64,000 nucleotides of DNA from Cochliopodium minus (lineage: Eukaryota; Discosea; Himatismenida; Cochliopodiidae): assembly GCA_024220525.1 (NCBI GenBank), contig JAMYWO010000075.1:22738-86737 (forward strand), written 5' to 3'. Position numbers and translations under genes: made by a program. Positions 36,808 to 49,181 of the stretch are shown piece by piece. The notes below the pieces were generated by a model. The model was not told the DNA's origin, searched no databases, and saw nothing but the letters and a program-made list of their open reading frames with translations. Position 1 is the stretch's first letter, and each line of letters opens with the position of its first letter.

Positions 36808-39800
36808 CTAGTTGTTGTTCTTTCCAAATCCCCATCCACTTTTTTTCTTGGTAGGAGTGGTCTCACCCTCCATATTCTTCAAACGAATCTCAACCAACTT
36901 GTCATTGACACTCTCAAAATCCTTCTGAAGGTTTTTAAACTCCTCATCTTTCTTATTAACTTGTTGCTTGAGTAATCTGATTTGTTCAATGAGATCTTGT
37001 TTGTCACTCTCAATACCAACAGATTTCATCTTTGATTCAATGAGTTGTTGTTCCATATCGTTAAACTTGTTGACGAGACTGTTTTGATCAACATGAGACA
37101 ATCTAACTTGTCCACGGGCCAAATGGTTAGATTGTTGGGATGTATCCTTGATGGAAGAATCAAATTGAACGAATTCACATTCTCCGAGTGAGAAAGTCCA
37201 GTGTAAATTTAAAAAGTCAATAGCGTCACTAACTTTGTCCACATTTTCTTTTGCTTTCTGTTCCAAAAAGATTTAATTAATTTTAATCGGGTATTTTAAT
37301 TCTGTAGTTTTTGAATAAATTTTATTTTTTAAAAGAATTTTTTTAACCTCTTGGACATCTTCTTGAGTAGAGAAAGATTTCATCACTTCCATTGCATAAT
37401 CTTTAACATCACTCATCATTGAAGCATTGAGATCCATATCTTTTTTGGCCTTAGAAACAATTCTCATATTGCTTAACCCTAAAAATTATTTTAAAATAAT
37501 TTTTAAAAAAAAAAAGATTAAAAAATAATTAACAAATATAAAAATAATTAACAAATATAAAAAAATGAAAATATAAAAAAATAAAAAAGAATATTTTTAC
37601 CAAGTTTAATATTAGAATCATTATTAACCTTTTCTTTTATAACAGGTTTTCTTGTAAAGATAAAACGGAGAGCACTGTTCCCCTCAAAATCTTCAAAGAT
37701 AGGATGAGAATCCTTTCTGAGAGGAGCTAATTGGAGTTGTGTTGGAAGCTTAGGATGATCCAAACCAGTTGCTTCAACTAAAATTAATGATTTTTTATTA
37801 ATTATTTTTTAAATTATTTTTTTTTTGAATTATTTTTTCTAAATTTTTTTTTACTTGATTTCAAGTCGAGGAGGAAACTTTGAGATTCCAAGTGATTCTC
37901 CATCACGATTTTGAACCCAGTGAACTCCAAAAGAGAAGACAAAGGCTCTCCATTTTCGTCCTTGTCATCTGTCCAGTTGAGTGGTAACTAAAAAAAAAAA
38001 ATTAAATTAAAAAAATTAAATTAAAAAATTAAAAAATTAAATTAAAAAATTAAATTAATTTGTTTAAATGAATAACATTTATTAATTTCATTTTTTTTTA
38101 TTTTTTTATTTTTAAAAATTAACCTTAGCAGATCCTTTATCAATTTTGATGAAGGAAGCAGTGTTGAAAGCTTTCAAAGACATGCTGACCAATTCAGAGT
38201 ATTCCTCATTACGAAGGTTGCTGGCGATTTTGGAGATGGTCTCGCTCTTCTTTTCAATTTCATGTGCAGTCTCTTTCAAGACGCTCTTCAAGTTTTCCTC
38301 AATTTTCTCTACGTTGGTAGGTCCTAAATATAAATATAAAAATTAAAATAAGATAAAAAAATGAATAATAAAAATAAATGAAATAATTAAATGACAATGA
38401 AAATATTCATTCATTGAAATGATTAAAAAAGCAGAATAATTTATCAAAAAAAATCACTAAAAAATATTTTGAATAATAATTTTTTTACTCAAAAGAATAG
38501 TTTCTTGTTTCAACCATTCGGTATTTCTGTTGAGAGCATACTTGATGTAGTTCAACTCCTTTTGAGCGAGGGAGAGATTAAACTGGGTGGTGTTGATGAC
38601 TACCTCAACATAAGGGATGGTGGATGCGATCAAGGATCTTCCGTAGATGGAGAAGGTAGTTGGCTCGATGATCATCTTGGTCAAAGTCTTCTTTTCTGCT
38701 TTTTCGAATAATAAACAATGTACTCCTCCAATGGAAACCTAACCAAAAAAATGTTTGAAAAAAAAGTTTTAAAAAAATATCAAAAAAAAAGTCGTAACTA
38801 TGAATTTATTTTAGATGAAAAATGATCGATAAAGGATCGATAAATGATAATTTTAATCTTATTGATCAATAATATAATATCTTATCTTATGTTGAGTTTA
38901 AAAAATTGATCCAAATTAAAATGGTTCATATTAAATTCTCACAATATAGTCAAAACTTTTTATTTTAGATTTTTTAAAACTTTTTTTTGTAACTTTATTT
39001 TTAAACTTTTTTTTTAAATTTTATTTTACCTCAAAATTTCTTGATGGGAGAGAAGTGTTTTTGATTTGGTCTTTGAACTTACTGTCAGGCAACAAGTTGA
39101 TACCAGAGGGCAAGTGAGGAGTAGCTTTCCAGCCAGGCTTGTTTTGCACAGTGATGCTGGAGATGGTAAAGCACAAAGAATTGTTTTGATAAAGTTCTGA
39201 TTCAAAATCAGTTGGAACAGAAATGGATGTGTCATTAATCTAAGAAAGATTAAATTTTAAATTAAAAATAATTAATAGAATAAGAAAATTGAAAATATTA
39301 AATAATAGTTGAGTAAAACGAAAACATTTAAAAAGTAAAAAATATTTTTTTTTTACTTCAATGTTGACAGTGGATGAATCATAAAGTTTCGCAAAACTAA
39401 AATTCTCCAATTCTTCGATAGCTTTGAGAGTGGACTCAGTTTTGAGGTTAGGAGTAGGAATAGGCTCCTCAGAGTCGGAAATCTCACTCAAGTTGACATA
39501 ATGCAAGAATCTGTGCCAAACAGGTCTGTCCAAATTGAATTGCAACTTGTTGGTGTTGACCAAAAGATCGACTTGTTTCCCTGAATTGAGGTCAGGCCAA
39601 TAAGATCTTAATTCCAAGACAAAAAGAGCATTCCCTCTTTCTTTATTGGTGAGTTCATCGTGGAAAACCAATTTTTGATGTTGGGGATCTTTTCTGGTGT
39701 CCAGAGGGAACTCGGAAACTTCAAAGGAGTTGAGACTGATTCTGGTGAATGCTTTGAATGCTCCTATGAGTTGGTTAGGGAATTTTTCTTCCTTTTGGAG

Positions 39801-41426
39801 GATTTTGGAGCGGGGGGAGGTGAAGAAAGAGAATCCCTTACCTCCAAACAAAAGGCTCTTGTTTTCTGATTCCAAAAACTTGACGGATAAGTCTCCAACG
39901 TGGATACCATAAATCATTCTTTGAGAAAATGAAAGATTAAAAAGGGTATTTCAAAAATGAAAATTTAAATGAAATTAAATCTTTTTTAAAAAAAATGTTT
40001 CTTTACTGATCTTCGGGTTCTTTCTTTTCTTTTTCTTTTTCCTTTTCTTTTTCTTCCTCTCCTTCTCTTTTTGGCATAGGTCTATCGAAACACTTTCTGT
40101 AATACTTGATGGTGTCGAAGAAGGTGGTCAAGGTGGTTTTGTTCCAAGCCAAGTGGATGTCCTTGAAGAAGATGTCCATGTTTGTTTTGATAAGACTTCC
40201 TGTAGTGTTATTCATAATAGCTTCTACTTTTACTTCAGTAGGCATTCTAAAAAAAAGAAAATTGAAATAATTTGTTTTGATCATTGTTGATTTTATTATA
40301 ATAAAGTTCTTCAAGTAAAAAATGAATTATTTGAAAGGAAAAATTAAACTGATTAAAATAATTTGCTTCTTTTCTTCTTTTTTTTTTTTTTTACCCATCC
40401 AAAATAACTACTTTGGTTTCCCCTCTTTGAATGTACACTGTCACACTACCAATCTTTCCAAGTTTGTACATTGTTTCAGTGTTGTTTGGAAGATCCACTT
40501 TCCTTGCTGAAAGACAATCCTCAATGATCTTGAGATAAATAATGATAATATTAAATAAAGATTTATTTTCTTTTCATTTTCGGTGAAAAAGGTAAAAAAT
40601 TTTTTACCTCCCAATTTGAATTGGTTGTGTCTGCTTGGATATCTTTGATTTCAACCACGGTAAGAGGAGCATCGATTCCCTTGGTTTTGATTTCCATTCT
40701 CAATTTCTTGATATTGTAGCTCATATTCTTGACAATATCCCCACCTGATTTTCCTTCTTCATTCCCACCAGTTTTCTTTTTACCAGATCTTTAAAATTTT
40801 TTGAAGATAATTTAGGGTATATTTTTCTTTTTTGGAAATATATTTTTACAACAAATCACTCAATACATTTGGCATTGGTGGAATTTCATCTGGTTCTTCA
40901 AGATTCAACAAGATCTCTTCTATCTCCAATTTGATTGCATGTTTTTTCAATTTTGTCACTTTAGGAAGCTTATATATTTTTGAAAAAGAATTTATTAAAG
41001 ATAGTATATGGGTCAATTAGGTTAAATTTTCCATCAATCTATTATAAATTTTGTTTTTCTTACTTTTAATTCCAATTTCTTACAAAATGCTTTTGTGATC
41101 AAAAAATTTGTTGGAATAAACAATAATTCTTGAATGACAGGCTCATTTAATTCTGCATATCAAATATAATGAAGATTTTTTAATTATTTTTAAATCCAAA
41201 TAAGTTAATTTTGTTTATTTCTTTACCCAAATCTGATAATTGCCCTTTTCCTTGCAATGTTTGTATTTTCAATTGATCTTTTTGAAAATCTACACGACAA
41301 AAACAAAAAAAAAATTTTATTTATTACTTCATAAAGAAGAAGGGAAAAGATAAATATGGTGAATAAATTACCCTTAATGAATGTTTCAAAGTATTTTCTT
41401 AATACCCCAGTTACAATAGTTTCCAT
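36808..41426 (-). CDS. Chorein-domain bridge-like lipid transfer protein (BLTP3/UHRF1BP1-like)
   Basis: The start METIVTGVLRKYFETFIK matches the chorein N-terminal helix of VPS13/BLTP proteins and continues QLKIQTLQGKGQLSDLELN, the usual first strands. About twelve introns; roughly 1,150 residues. Repeating-beta-groove features follow (TVYIQRGETKVVILDG, MIYGIHVGDLSVKFLES, WPDLNSGKQVDLLVNTNKL). A Lys/Glu linker lies at about 40,010-40,070. The C terminus is a coiled coil (ESDKQDLIEQIRLLKQQVNK) ending SGWGFGKNNN. Chorein start, modest length and C-terminal coiled coil fit the BLTP3 (UHRF1BP1/SHIP164) class better than VPS13. Such proteins move bulk lipid at organelle contacts. An in-frame ATG 27 bp upstream (41453) is an alternative start. 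One intron (about 38740-39029) carries a dispersed repeat. Confidence 0.8.
38815..38945 (+). repeat. Dispersed repeat family 2, copy A
   Basis: The core GAAAAATGATCGATAAAGGA, then TTATTGATCAATAATATA, GTTGAGTTTAAAAAATTGATCC and CATATTAAATTC recur in the same order at 43834-43970. This copy lacks the central ATACAAATGATAATATG block. It lies inside an intron of the chorein gene. Boundaries are approximate. Confidence 0.75.
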
Positions 41427-41982
41427 TTGTGATTTATATAATTTCTTTTGCAAAAAAAAAAAAATGCAAGTTATTTAAAAATGAATTATGAATTAAGATG
41501 AATGTTGATATGTGTAGGTTGATTGGAAGAAAAATAATTACGGTATTAAAAAATTTGAATTTTTTTTTTTTATATTTTGAAAACAAAATCAAAAATCTAA
41601 AAATATCGAAGAGATATTCAAATCATATTCCCATTAAACACCTTCAGATTAGAATTTATGTGAAATAAAATTCACCTTTATAATAAAAAATATTAAAGAA
41701 AAATGGAAAGCAATCTCAAAAGAGGATAACAACTTCCTCAAATATCCTCAAAAATAAAAGTTGAAAGTTGTAATCATAAAAATTAAGTAAATTGAATTGT
41801 AGATTTGTAATCATTTTTGTGAACTTTCAAAAAAAATTAGTATTCTTGAATCTAGGTGCTTGATTACCTTAAATGTTGCTTTAATAAACTATTGAAATCT
41901 TTTAATTCAAAAATTAGTTTCCTTTCCATTTTTTTTTTTATCAATATAAATAATAAAATAAACAAGGAAAAAAATAATTTAA
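41427..41982. other. Spacer between kinase gene end and chorein gene start
   Basis: 556 bp on the promoter side of the chorein gene and downstream of the TKL kinase gene. No exon, repeat or RNA gene is visible. Short A/T runs only. Confidence 0.55.
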
Positions 41983-44900
41983 TCATAAATCGTCGATATC
42001 ATCCAACAAATTTTCCATCTCCACAATGATGGTTTTAAAATCAGGTCTCAATTTTGGATCATCTCTCCAACAATCATTCATCAATTTCAAAATATCTTCA
42101 GAAATATCCATGTCAGAGGGAATTTCAGGTCTGCCTCCATTATGAACCACCCTAGCAAGAATTTGAGCAGTAGTTAATTCCTCAAAGGGTTCGATTCCTA
42201 AAAAAAAATAAATAAATTTGAACAATAAAATAAATTAAAAAACTTTTAAATTAAACAATCAAACAAATTAACTTTTTAAAATTTTTTTACCAGTCACTAA
42301 TTCATAAAAACATACAGCAAAAGAATATACATCAACTTTTTCAGAATAATGTTCCCCTCTAAATACTTCTGGAGCAGTCCAGCATACAGTACCACACATG
42401 GTTCTAGTTTTAGACAAATTGTCTTCTGTGATGGTAGATAGCCCAAAATCTGTCACTTTTATTTTATAATCTATTGTTACAAGCAACTAAAAAAAAAAAA
42501 AAAATTAAGAAAAAATCGATTATGTTTAATAAAAGAATAATATATAAAATAAAATAAAGTGAAAAATTATTACATTAGGGCTTTTAAGATCTCTTTTAAA
42601 TTTTTTTTTTAAAAAAGTTTTAAAATTAAAAAAATAATTTTTTTTTGATTGGTAAACCTGTGTATGATTGGGCGGGTTAAAGAATGGAGATAGTGCATTC
42701 CTGAGGCGATGTCTTTACTCATAGAAAGCCTGGTTTTCCAATCCAATTTTTTTTTCTGTTTTTGTTTGTGAAGCATGTCGAAGAGATTTCCCAATTCTAC
42801 AAATTCTGTTATTATAAACAATTCTCTATTTCTAAAACATGCTCCTATCAACATCACTATATTTGGATGGTGGAGTTTCTTTTGTAAAAAAAAAAGAATA
42901 TAAAAAAAAAAATTTATAAGAAAGTGAAAAAAACAAAATAAAATATAACAAAATAAAAGTTTTAAATTTTTTTTTTACTTTCATAATATCCAATTCTTTC
43001 AAAATAGGAGTTTTTTCTTCGTTTGTTATTTCTTTGAATATTTTTTTGATGGCGACAGTGGAACCCTTCCAGTTTCCCCTGAACACCTCCCCCGCACCTC
43101 CAATTCCTATCCTCTTTGAAAATTTCAAATCGTCAAAATTGACTTTCCATTCGAGAGATATAGTTAACTCGTCATTAATTAAATCGGTACCATAATCTTC
43201 TTCTTCGAGAATTATGTGGTTATGCATTAATCCTTAAGGAAAAAAAAATTATGAAGAAAAATTTTTTTTGATTTAATTTGAAAATAATCTTTGAAAAATG
43301 CAAAAAAAAATTATAAATAAATATTTTTTTTAACCGATATTTTGTAAAATAAATAACTGTTTATTTATAATTTTGTTTTTGTAAAGTGATTTTTATAATT
43401 AATAATGGAAATTTTTTTTACCTATTGGTTTGATGGATTGGGTATCAATTTTTTCATTTATGTTGATATGATCACTTTGAATCAACTGAAGACTAACTTC
43501 AGGAACACCAAAGATGCGGTGTTCCCTGCAATAAATAGAATCTTGTTTGACGGTTCGGTAGAGGATGGGAGGGAAGATGATCCAATACAACAAAGTAGAT
43601 AACCCATATATACAGAACCCTGCGTCTATTTTAAAGTAGAGGAGTAAACATGCTAACAAATCTATGAATCCTATAATTGCCCCAAACAACAAGTACCATC
43701 TTATCGCTGGTCTCGCTTGATTAAGAAAATTGTGATGTTTAAAAATTTGAAAGGTATAAAAATGATCACCAAAAAAAAATTTAAATTAAATTAAATTAAA
43801 AAAATATTTAAAGTTACTAATGAAAATTTGTTCGTGAAAATGATCGATAAAGGATCAATATTAAACATATACAAATGATAATATGATGATTTGGATCTCT
43901 TTGATCAATAATATAGTATCTTAAGTTGAGTTAAAATTGATCCAAATAATGGCGCATATTAAATTCTTTTATAATAATTTACAATGCGAATTTTGAGTGG
44001 AAAATTTATAAATTGGACATTTTAGAACTTTTTTTTTTTAAAAAAAATTTTTGTTTACGTGCATAACTTTTACAAAAAGGAAGAACACTTATTAACAGCA
44101 AAATTGTCCAAAAAAGACTAGTAATTCCGAAATAAATCATCCAGTAGAGCTGGGAGGAATGGATACAAGAGATATAATTGACGGGAATTCCTTTGATAGC
44201 CAAAATTATTTCAGCTAACATTGGGAAGAGGTTCACAGTGATGGACATTATTAAAGCGATGATGATAGATCTACCTTTTACATCCGACATGAACATGATA
44301 ATCACCACAAAGATGATCGAGGTAGATAAGAAAAGATGAATGAAGAGATCCAAGATGACATTTATTATTAAAGCCCTGAAGAGATAATTGTTAAAAATTT
44401 AATTGAATTTTGATTATTATAACAAAATAATTTTATAATAAATGCTTTTTGGCTTTCAAAATGATGAGGAATATGAAATTTAAGGAAAAATTTGAAATCT
44501 TTATTGAACACATCTTGAAATATTCATATATCTTAATTCTTTTAACATCTTTATTATGAGGAATAAATAATATATTCGAATGAAGCATTCATCTCTCCAT
44601 AAAAATTGAATTAACTATTTTTGAGTGTTTATAGAATTTCTTTTATATTTCTGTTATATTTTCTTGTTTTTTACCTGAATAAGAAGATCACGATGAAAAA
44701 TATGGTTACTAATTGCATGAAAGTGGAATAGAATGGGAGAACACGAGTTGTCTTCTTTCCGCTCAAAGCACCACGATAATCACGGTTCAATTTATAAAGA
44801 ATGAAAAAGAAATAGATCCTGATAGATAGATAGAAGAAATTATTGAAAAAAAAAGAATTTATAATAATGTTGCAATCATTTATTATTGTCATAATGTAAT

Positions 44901-45275
44901 TGGGATAGAATTATATTTCATTTCAATTATAAAATTTGGAATGATGGTTGTTATAATGATACCATTTGAAGATAATAGATTTATAGTTGAAAAATTTGGG
45001 TTATAATCCTTTCCAAAATGATACAATATTAATATTTCGTTATATTGTCGATATCTTTGGAGTATCAGAATCTTTCTATTTGAATAGAAAATCCACTTAC
45101 AATGGTGCTATTGATCCAAAGAAATAAAAGATGGGAACATCAAAATTTTTGAAGGAGAAAGGATATGATGTAAATTTTTGACATCTCCCAGCGTCTTTAT
45201 TTTCAGCAACACATCCACTATATGATGCGTTGGTATATATGAATGGTCTAACAATTCCTAAGTAGGCCCTTTTTA
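41983..45275 (-). CDS. Seven-pass membrane TKL protein kinase (receptor-kinase-like)
   Basis: The upstream part encodes at least six or seven membrane helices (IAPLIYFFFILY; FMQLVTIFFIVIFLF; HLFLSTSIIFVVIIMFM; RSIIIALIMSITVNLFPM; LYWMIYFGITSLFWTILLL; WYLLFGAIIGFIDLLACLLL; GLSTLLYWIIFPPILY), preceded by an ectodomain piece with two cysteines (SGCVAENKDAGRCQKF). The cytosolic part is a complete TKL kinase: RIGIGGAGEVFRGNWKG, VAIKK, HRDLKSPN, DFGLS, CGTVCWTAPEVFRG, WRDDPKLRPDF. All catalytic residues are present. HRDLKSPN is formed over a 19-nt exon. The arrangement resembles protist 7TM-TKL receptors; the ligand is unknown. The 5' end is unresolved: I cannot find a confident start upstream of 45275. 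A 300-bp intron (about 43735-44040) holds copy B of the dispersed repeat. Confidence 0.82.
43834..43970 (+). repeat. Dispersed repeat family 2, copy B
   Basis: This is the fullest copy: GTGAAAATGATCGATAAAGG, ACATATACAAATGATAATAT, GATGATTTGGATCTCTTTGA, TCAATAATATAGTATCTTAA, then AAATTGATCCAAATAATGG and CATATTAAATTCTTTT. It contains an internal inverted pair ATTTGGATC/GATCCAAAT. It lies inside an intron of the 7TM-TKL gene. Confidence 0.8.
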
Positions 45276-45701
45276 TAAAAAGAGATAAGTATGAAAGATC
45301 AAATTTGAATTAAATAGGTTATGATGTTTGATATATCTTTATAGAACGTACATTTCACCTAATACAATTTTTTTAAATATTTTCAGAAAGGAAATTTTTC
45401 ATTTTTAATTGAATAGTATCTGGATTCATTCAATTGTCAAAGATGAGATATTCTCAATCCAACATGAGGAACTTTTAAATAATAATTCTCTGATAAATAT
45501 TGAAAGAAAAATTGAAAGATCAAATTTATACCATTTTCATTTTGATTGATTGGTTTAAAGAACCTATCAGAATGTTATTATCGATGCTGAATCTTTTAGA
45601 ATATATTTGTTGGAATAAACTTAAATCTGAATAAAAAAAAAATAGAAGGAATATTTGATTTTATTTTTTACCATAGTGTTCATTCCATACAAGATTCAAA
45701 A
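45276..45701. other. Spacer with the unresolved 5' end of the kinase gene
   Basis: 426 bp between the divergent kinase and TPR genes. On the minus strand there are candidate small exons (for example an ATG at about 45541 followed by GT), but none gives a convincing leader peptide. First exons of the kinase gene are probably here. Confidence 0.45.
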
Positions 45702-47039
45702 ATGAAAGAAGAGGATATAATAGATATGATAGATAAAGCAAAAAAGAACTTGGTATTAAAAGAAGATGAAGATGATGAAGATAAGGAGAAAGAGGAAAGA
45801 GATGAGGAAGTTGAAAATTTGATGTGTGATGCACAGGATGCCTATTTTGAGCAGAGATATGGAGATGCGATAAGGATATCAGAGCAAGTGATCAAATTGA
45901 AGCCAAAGGAATCCTCTTCATATGAATTATTGATAAATTGCCTTTTATATAAAGAAGATTATAAGGGTGTATTAGGTAAAATGATTGTGAAAGAATAAAA
46001 AAAAAGCAATACTGTTTTTCAAATTATTTTTATTTATTTTTTTATTTTAAAATCATTTATTCATTAATCGTTTCGTTAAAAAGAAATCTGTATTAATTCA
46101 AATAACAAAAATAGATTACAGACTTTTTTTTTTACAAATTAATTTTGTTGTTATTAAAGGTTTTAAAAACACTAATTTCTTTTAAACATTTTTTTTTGAA
46201 ACAAAAAATTTTTTCAAGAAGAATATTTTTGATTTTCAAAAGAATTAAAACACTTTTTTTAACAATAAATATTTTTTATTTTTTTAAATAAAAAAGAAAT
46301 ATTGAAGAAATGGAAGAGTTTTTGTGGAGAATCGACTAATTATCTTTATTACATGTTGAGAGTGACATACATGTTGGAGGACATAGATCAGTTGGAAGAA
46401 TTGTTGGGAAAGTTTCGTTTTTTATTGAACAAGACAAAGGAAAAGACTATTTGGCTCAGGGGTATTGTGATGGGGGTTTCTTTTTTGGCAGATTTAGATT
46501 GTGGTGTTGATGAAGAAACAAACTCTATTGCTTTGAATGATGGTTTGTTTTTTTTTCTCTAATTATTTATTCATTTTTAGATAATTAGTTTTTTTTTTTA
46601 AATAATTTATTCAATAATTTTCTTTTTACAAATTTATTAAATATCAAATTAAACAGAAACAGTAGAGAATTATCCAATATTAAGAGCTTGGATAGAATTG
46701 AATGCAGGAGATATTAAAAAAGGACTGGGAATATTGAAGAAACTCGCTTCTGATGAGAATAGTGAAGATTGTGAATTGGCTGCTTCTTTGTTGGATCTTT
46801 TCTTCAATGAAAACAAAGACTTGGAATCAGACAAAGACATTGAAGAATACAAAAAGTTTTCACAAGAATGTGTCATAAAATATGAGGAGTCTATTCATAT
46901 TGAATGTAACTCTCGTTTGAGAAACTCTTTGACAGAGGAAGGTTTTCTTTCTTTGTGCAGACTCAATACTGTTCCTTTGCATCATTTCCACAAAAAAAGA
47001 ATTTACAAAGTCATTAACGAAAGAAATGAAAAAAAATAA
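45702..47039 (+). CDS. TPR-repeat protein, about 290 aa
   Basis: Three exons (45702-45975, about 46292-46541, 46655-47039). The start MKEEDIIDMIDKAKKNL is followed by an acidic run, then TPR-like helices: CDAQDAYFEQRYGDAIRISE, LKPKESSSYELLINCLLYKE, YLYYMLRVTYMLEDIDQLEE, PILRAWIELNAGDIKKGLG. The protein ends INERNEKK. The pattern fits a helical-repeat scaffold; the acidic N terminus and SRP72- or anaphase-type TPR look are only weak hints. The first intron is long for this window (about 316 bp) and made of A/T runs. Confidence 0.75.
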
Positions 47040-47168
47040 ATTATTCACAAAAAAAAAAACAAAACAATTTTTTTAAAAAGTAAAATGTTTTAATAAAATC
47101 AAAAGAAATTTTTTTTTTTGAGAAAAGAAAAATATTTAAAATAAAATATAATTTAATATGGTTCAAAT

Positions 47169-48850
47169 TTAATTGTCCTCCTCGCTAGAGTAGGTTTGAT
47201 TTTCTCCAGTAAAGGACTCTGGTTCTCTCTGACCCTTCTCCCACTGTCCCTTCCAAATACACTTGCCTACTTTGTCATAAAGAACACCAAAACCCTCTCT
47301 CTGTCCATTGCAAACACTACCCTCATATTTCAATCCATTCTTGTAATAAAATACACCTTTGAAAAAAAAATTGAAAATTAAAAACATTTAAAAACAAAAA
47401 ATAAAAAAAAATAAAAAAAAAATAAGAAATTTTAATTTGATACCTTTTCCATTTTTTTCGTCATTTTGATATTCACCTTCGTACTTATCTCCGTTTGCAT
47501 GAATAACTTTGGCGAAACCATGTCTTTTGTCGTTTTCCCAATTACCAGAGTATTCCTCCCCATTGTTCCATTTCTCTATGCCAAAACCGTGTCTCTTCCC
47601 ATTCAACAGTTCTCCTACATACTTATCTCCATTATTGAAATATAGAGTTCCTTTCCCTTCTTTTCTTCCCTTTTAAAAATTTAAAAAAAATTATTAATAA
47701 AAAATTTTAAAAAAATAATTAATAAAAAATTAAATTAATAATTAAAAAACTTTAAAATCGATTTATTCAATTTTTTTTTTACTTGTTTGTAGTCTCCTTG
47801 GTAAAATGCACCGTCTGACCACTTGTACAGCCCATGTCCATCTTTTTTGCCAGATTTCCAAGTTCCAGAATATTCATCTTCATTCAAAAATGTGAGTTTC
47901 CCTGAACCAAAAAAAAAAGAAATAATTAAAAAATTTGTAAAATAAAATCAAAAAAATTTAAAATAATAGAAAAAAAATTTAAAAAATATTTATTTTTAAA
48001 AAATATGGATTTACCTTCACCTTCTTTTCTTCCAGCAACAAAATTTCCTTCATATCTAGCACCATTAGAGTACCTAACGAAACCTTTGCCATGTTTTTTG
48101 TCTTCGAGCCATTCGCCCTCATAAATGTCGTTGGAGACGTATGTCATTCTTCCCCACCCGTTTCTCATGTTGTTTTTGAACTGGCCTTCATATTTGTTGT
48201 CCACTTCCCAGAATGCTGTTCCGAATCCTTCTTTGTGATCAATTTCTTTGAATATTTTCTAAAAAAAAAAAAATGTGAATATAACAAAAACAAAAACAAA
48301 AATAAAAATGAATCAAAAAATTAATCTAAAATAAAAAAATAAATTGATTAAAAAAAAAATAAAAATAAATCTAAAAAAATAAAAAAAGTAAATTAATAAC
48401 TTTTAAAATGATTAATTACAAAATAAATCCATTTAAACTTATTTAAATCAAATAACGTAAATAAAAAAAAAATTATTTTATTTTATTTTAATTTAAAAAA
48501 ACAAAAATAAAAAGAAATAAAAAAGATTTCATAAAAAAGCAAAAAAAATTAATAATAATCAAAAAATCAAAAAAAAAAAAAAAAATTTACATAAGTACAG
48601 CTTTTGATGAGTTTCCAATGAGATTCTTTGTTACACAACTGAATCAATTCTCTGTGAGAAATAGATTTGCTCAAGAAACGGCACCAAATAACTTCGTTTT
48701 CGGAGATTTTTTTCCAAGTTTTGGAGAGGGAGGCCAACTTGCATATGTTTTTCACATCCAAATATGAAATTATTATCATCACTATCCTCGTTGAACATTC
48801 GTATCCAAATATGTTGGTTTCTTCTCCAATACTTTTTAGTTGTCAAAAAT
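47169..48850 (-). CDS. F-box and MORN-repeat protein
   Basis: The N-terminal exon (about 48,840-48,590) holds an F-box: RIVMIIISYLDVKNICKLAS, LSKTWKKISENEVIWCRFLS. MORN repeats follow over four exons: KYEGQFKNNMRNGWGRM, YEGEWLEDKKHGKGFV, YEGNFVAGRKEGEG, YSGTWKSGKKDGHGLY, YVGELLNGKRHGFGIEKW, YEGEYQNDEKNGKGI and YEGSVCNGQREGFGVLYDK. The end is a short acidic tail (TYSSEEDN). MORN arrays often bind membranes or act as rulers; the F-box would link to SCF ubiquitin ligase. The start codon is not resolved: upstream of the F-box the frame reaches a stop at about 48849, so a first exon lies further upstream or initiation is internal. Confidence 0.78.
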
Positions 48851-49181
48851 AAGTCAAAAAAAAAAAAGAAATTATAAAAAATTGGGAATTGAAATTTAAA
48901 AAAAAAAGAAAAAATTAAATAAGAAAATTTAAAAAGAAAAAAAAAATTTAAATGGAATAAAATGAAAAAGAAATTTAATTTTTTTAAAAATCAACCTCAT
49001 GTTTTAAAAAAATTTTAAATAATTATTATATTAAGAAAATTAAAATGAGAAGAAAAAATATTTAAAATGAAAACAAAATAAAAAAAAAGAAATTTAAATA
49101 TTTTTTTAAATCAACTCAATAATAAAAATTACGAAAATAAAAAATAAAAAATAAAAAATATATATATTTTTTTTATGTTTA

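Noticed and set aside
38804-38966. TTATTTTAGAT on both sides of dispersed repeat copy A as a target duplication
   Set aside because: The same left-flank region seems to be part of the repeat in copy B, so the match is probably A/T chance or internal.
48865-49180. A possible additional gene between the two MORN genes
   Set aside because: Only A-rich low-complexity sequence. It most likely holds the 5' region of the F-box-MORN gene.
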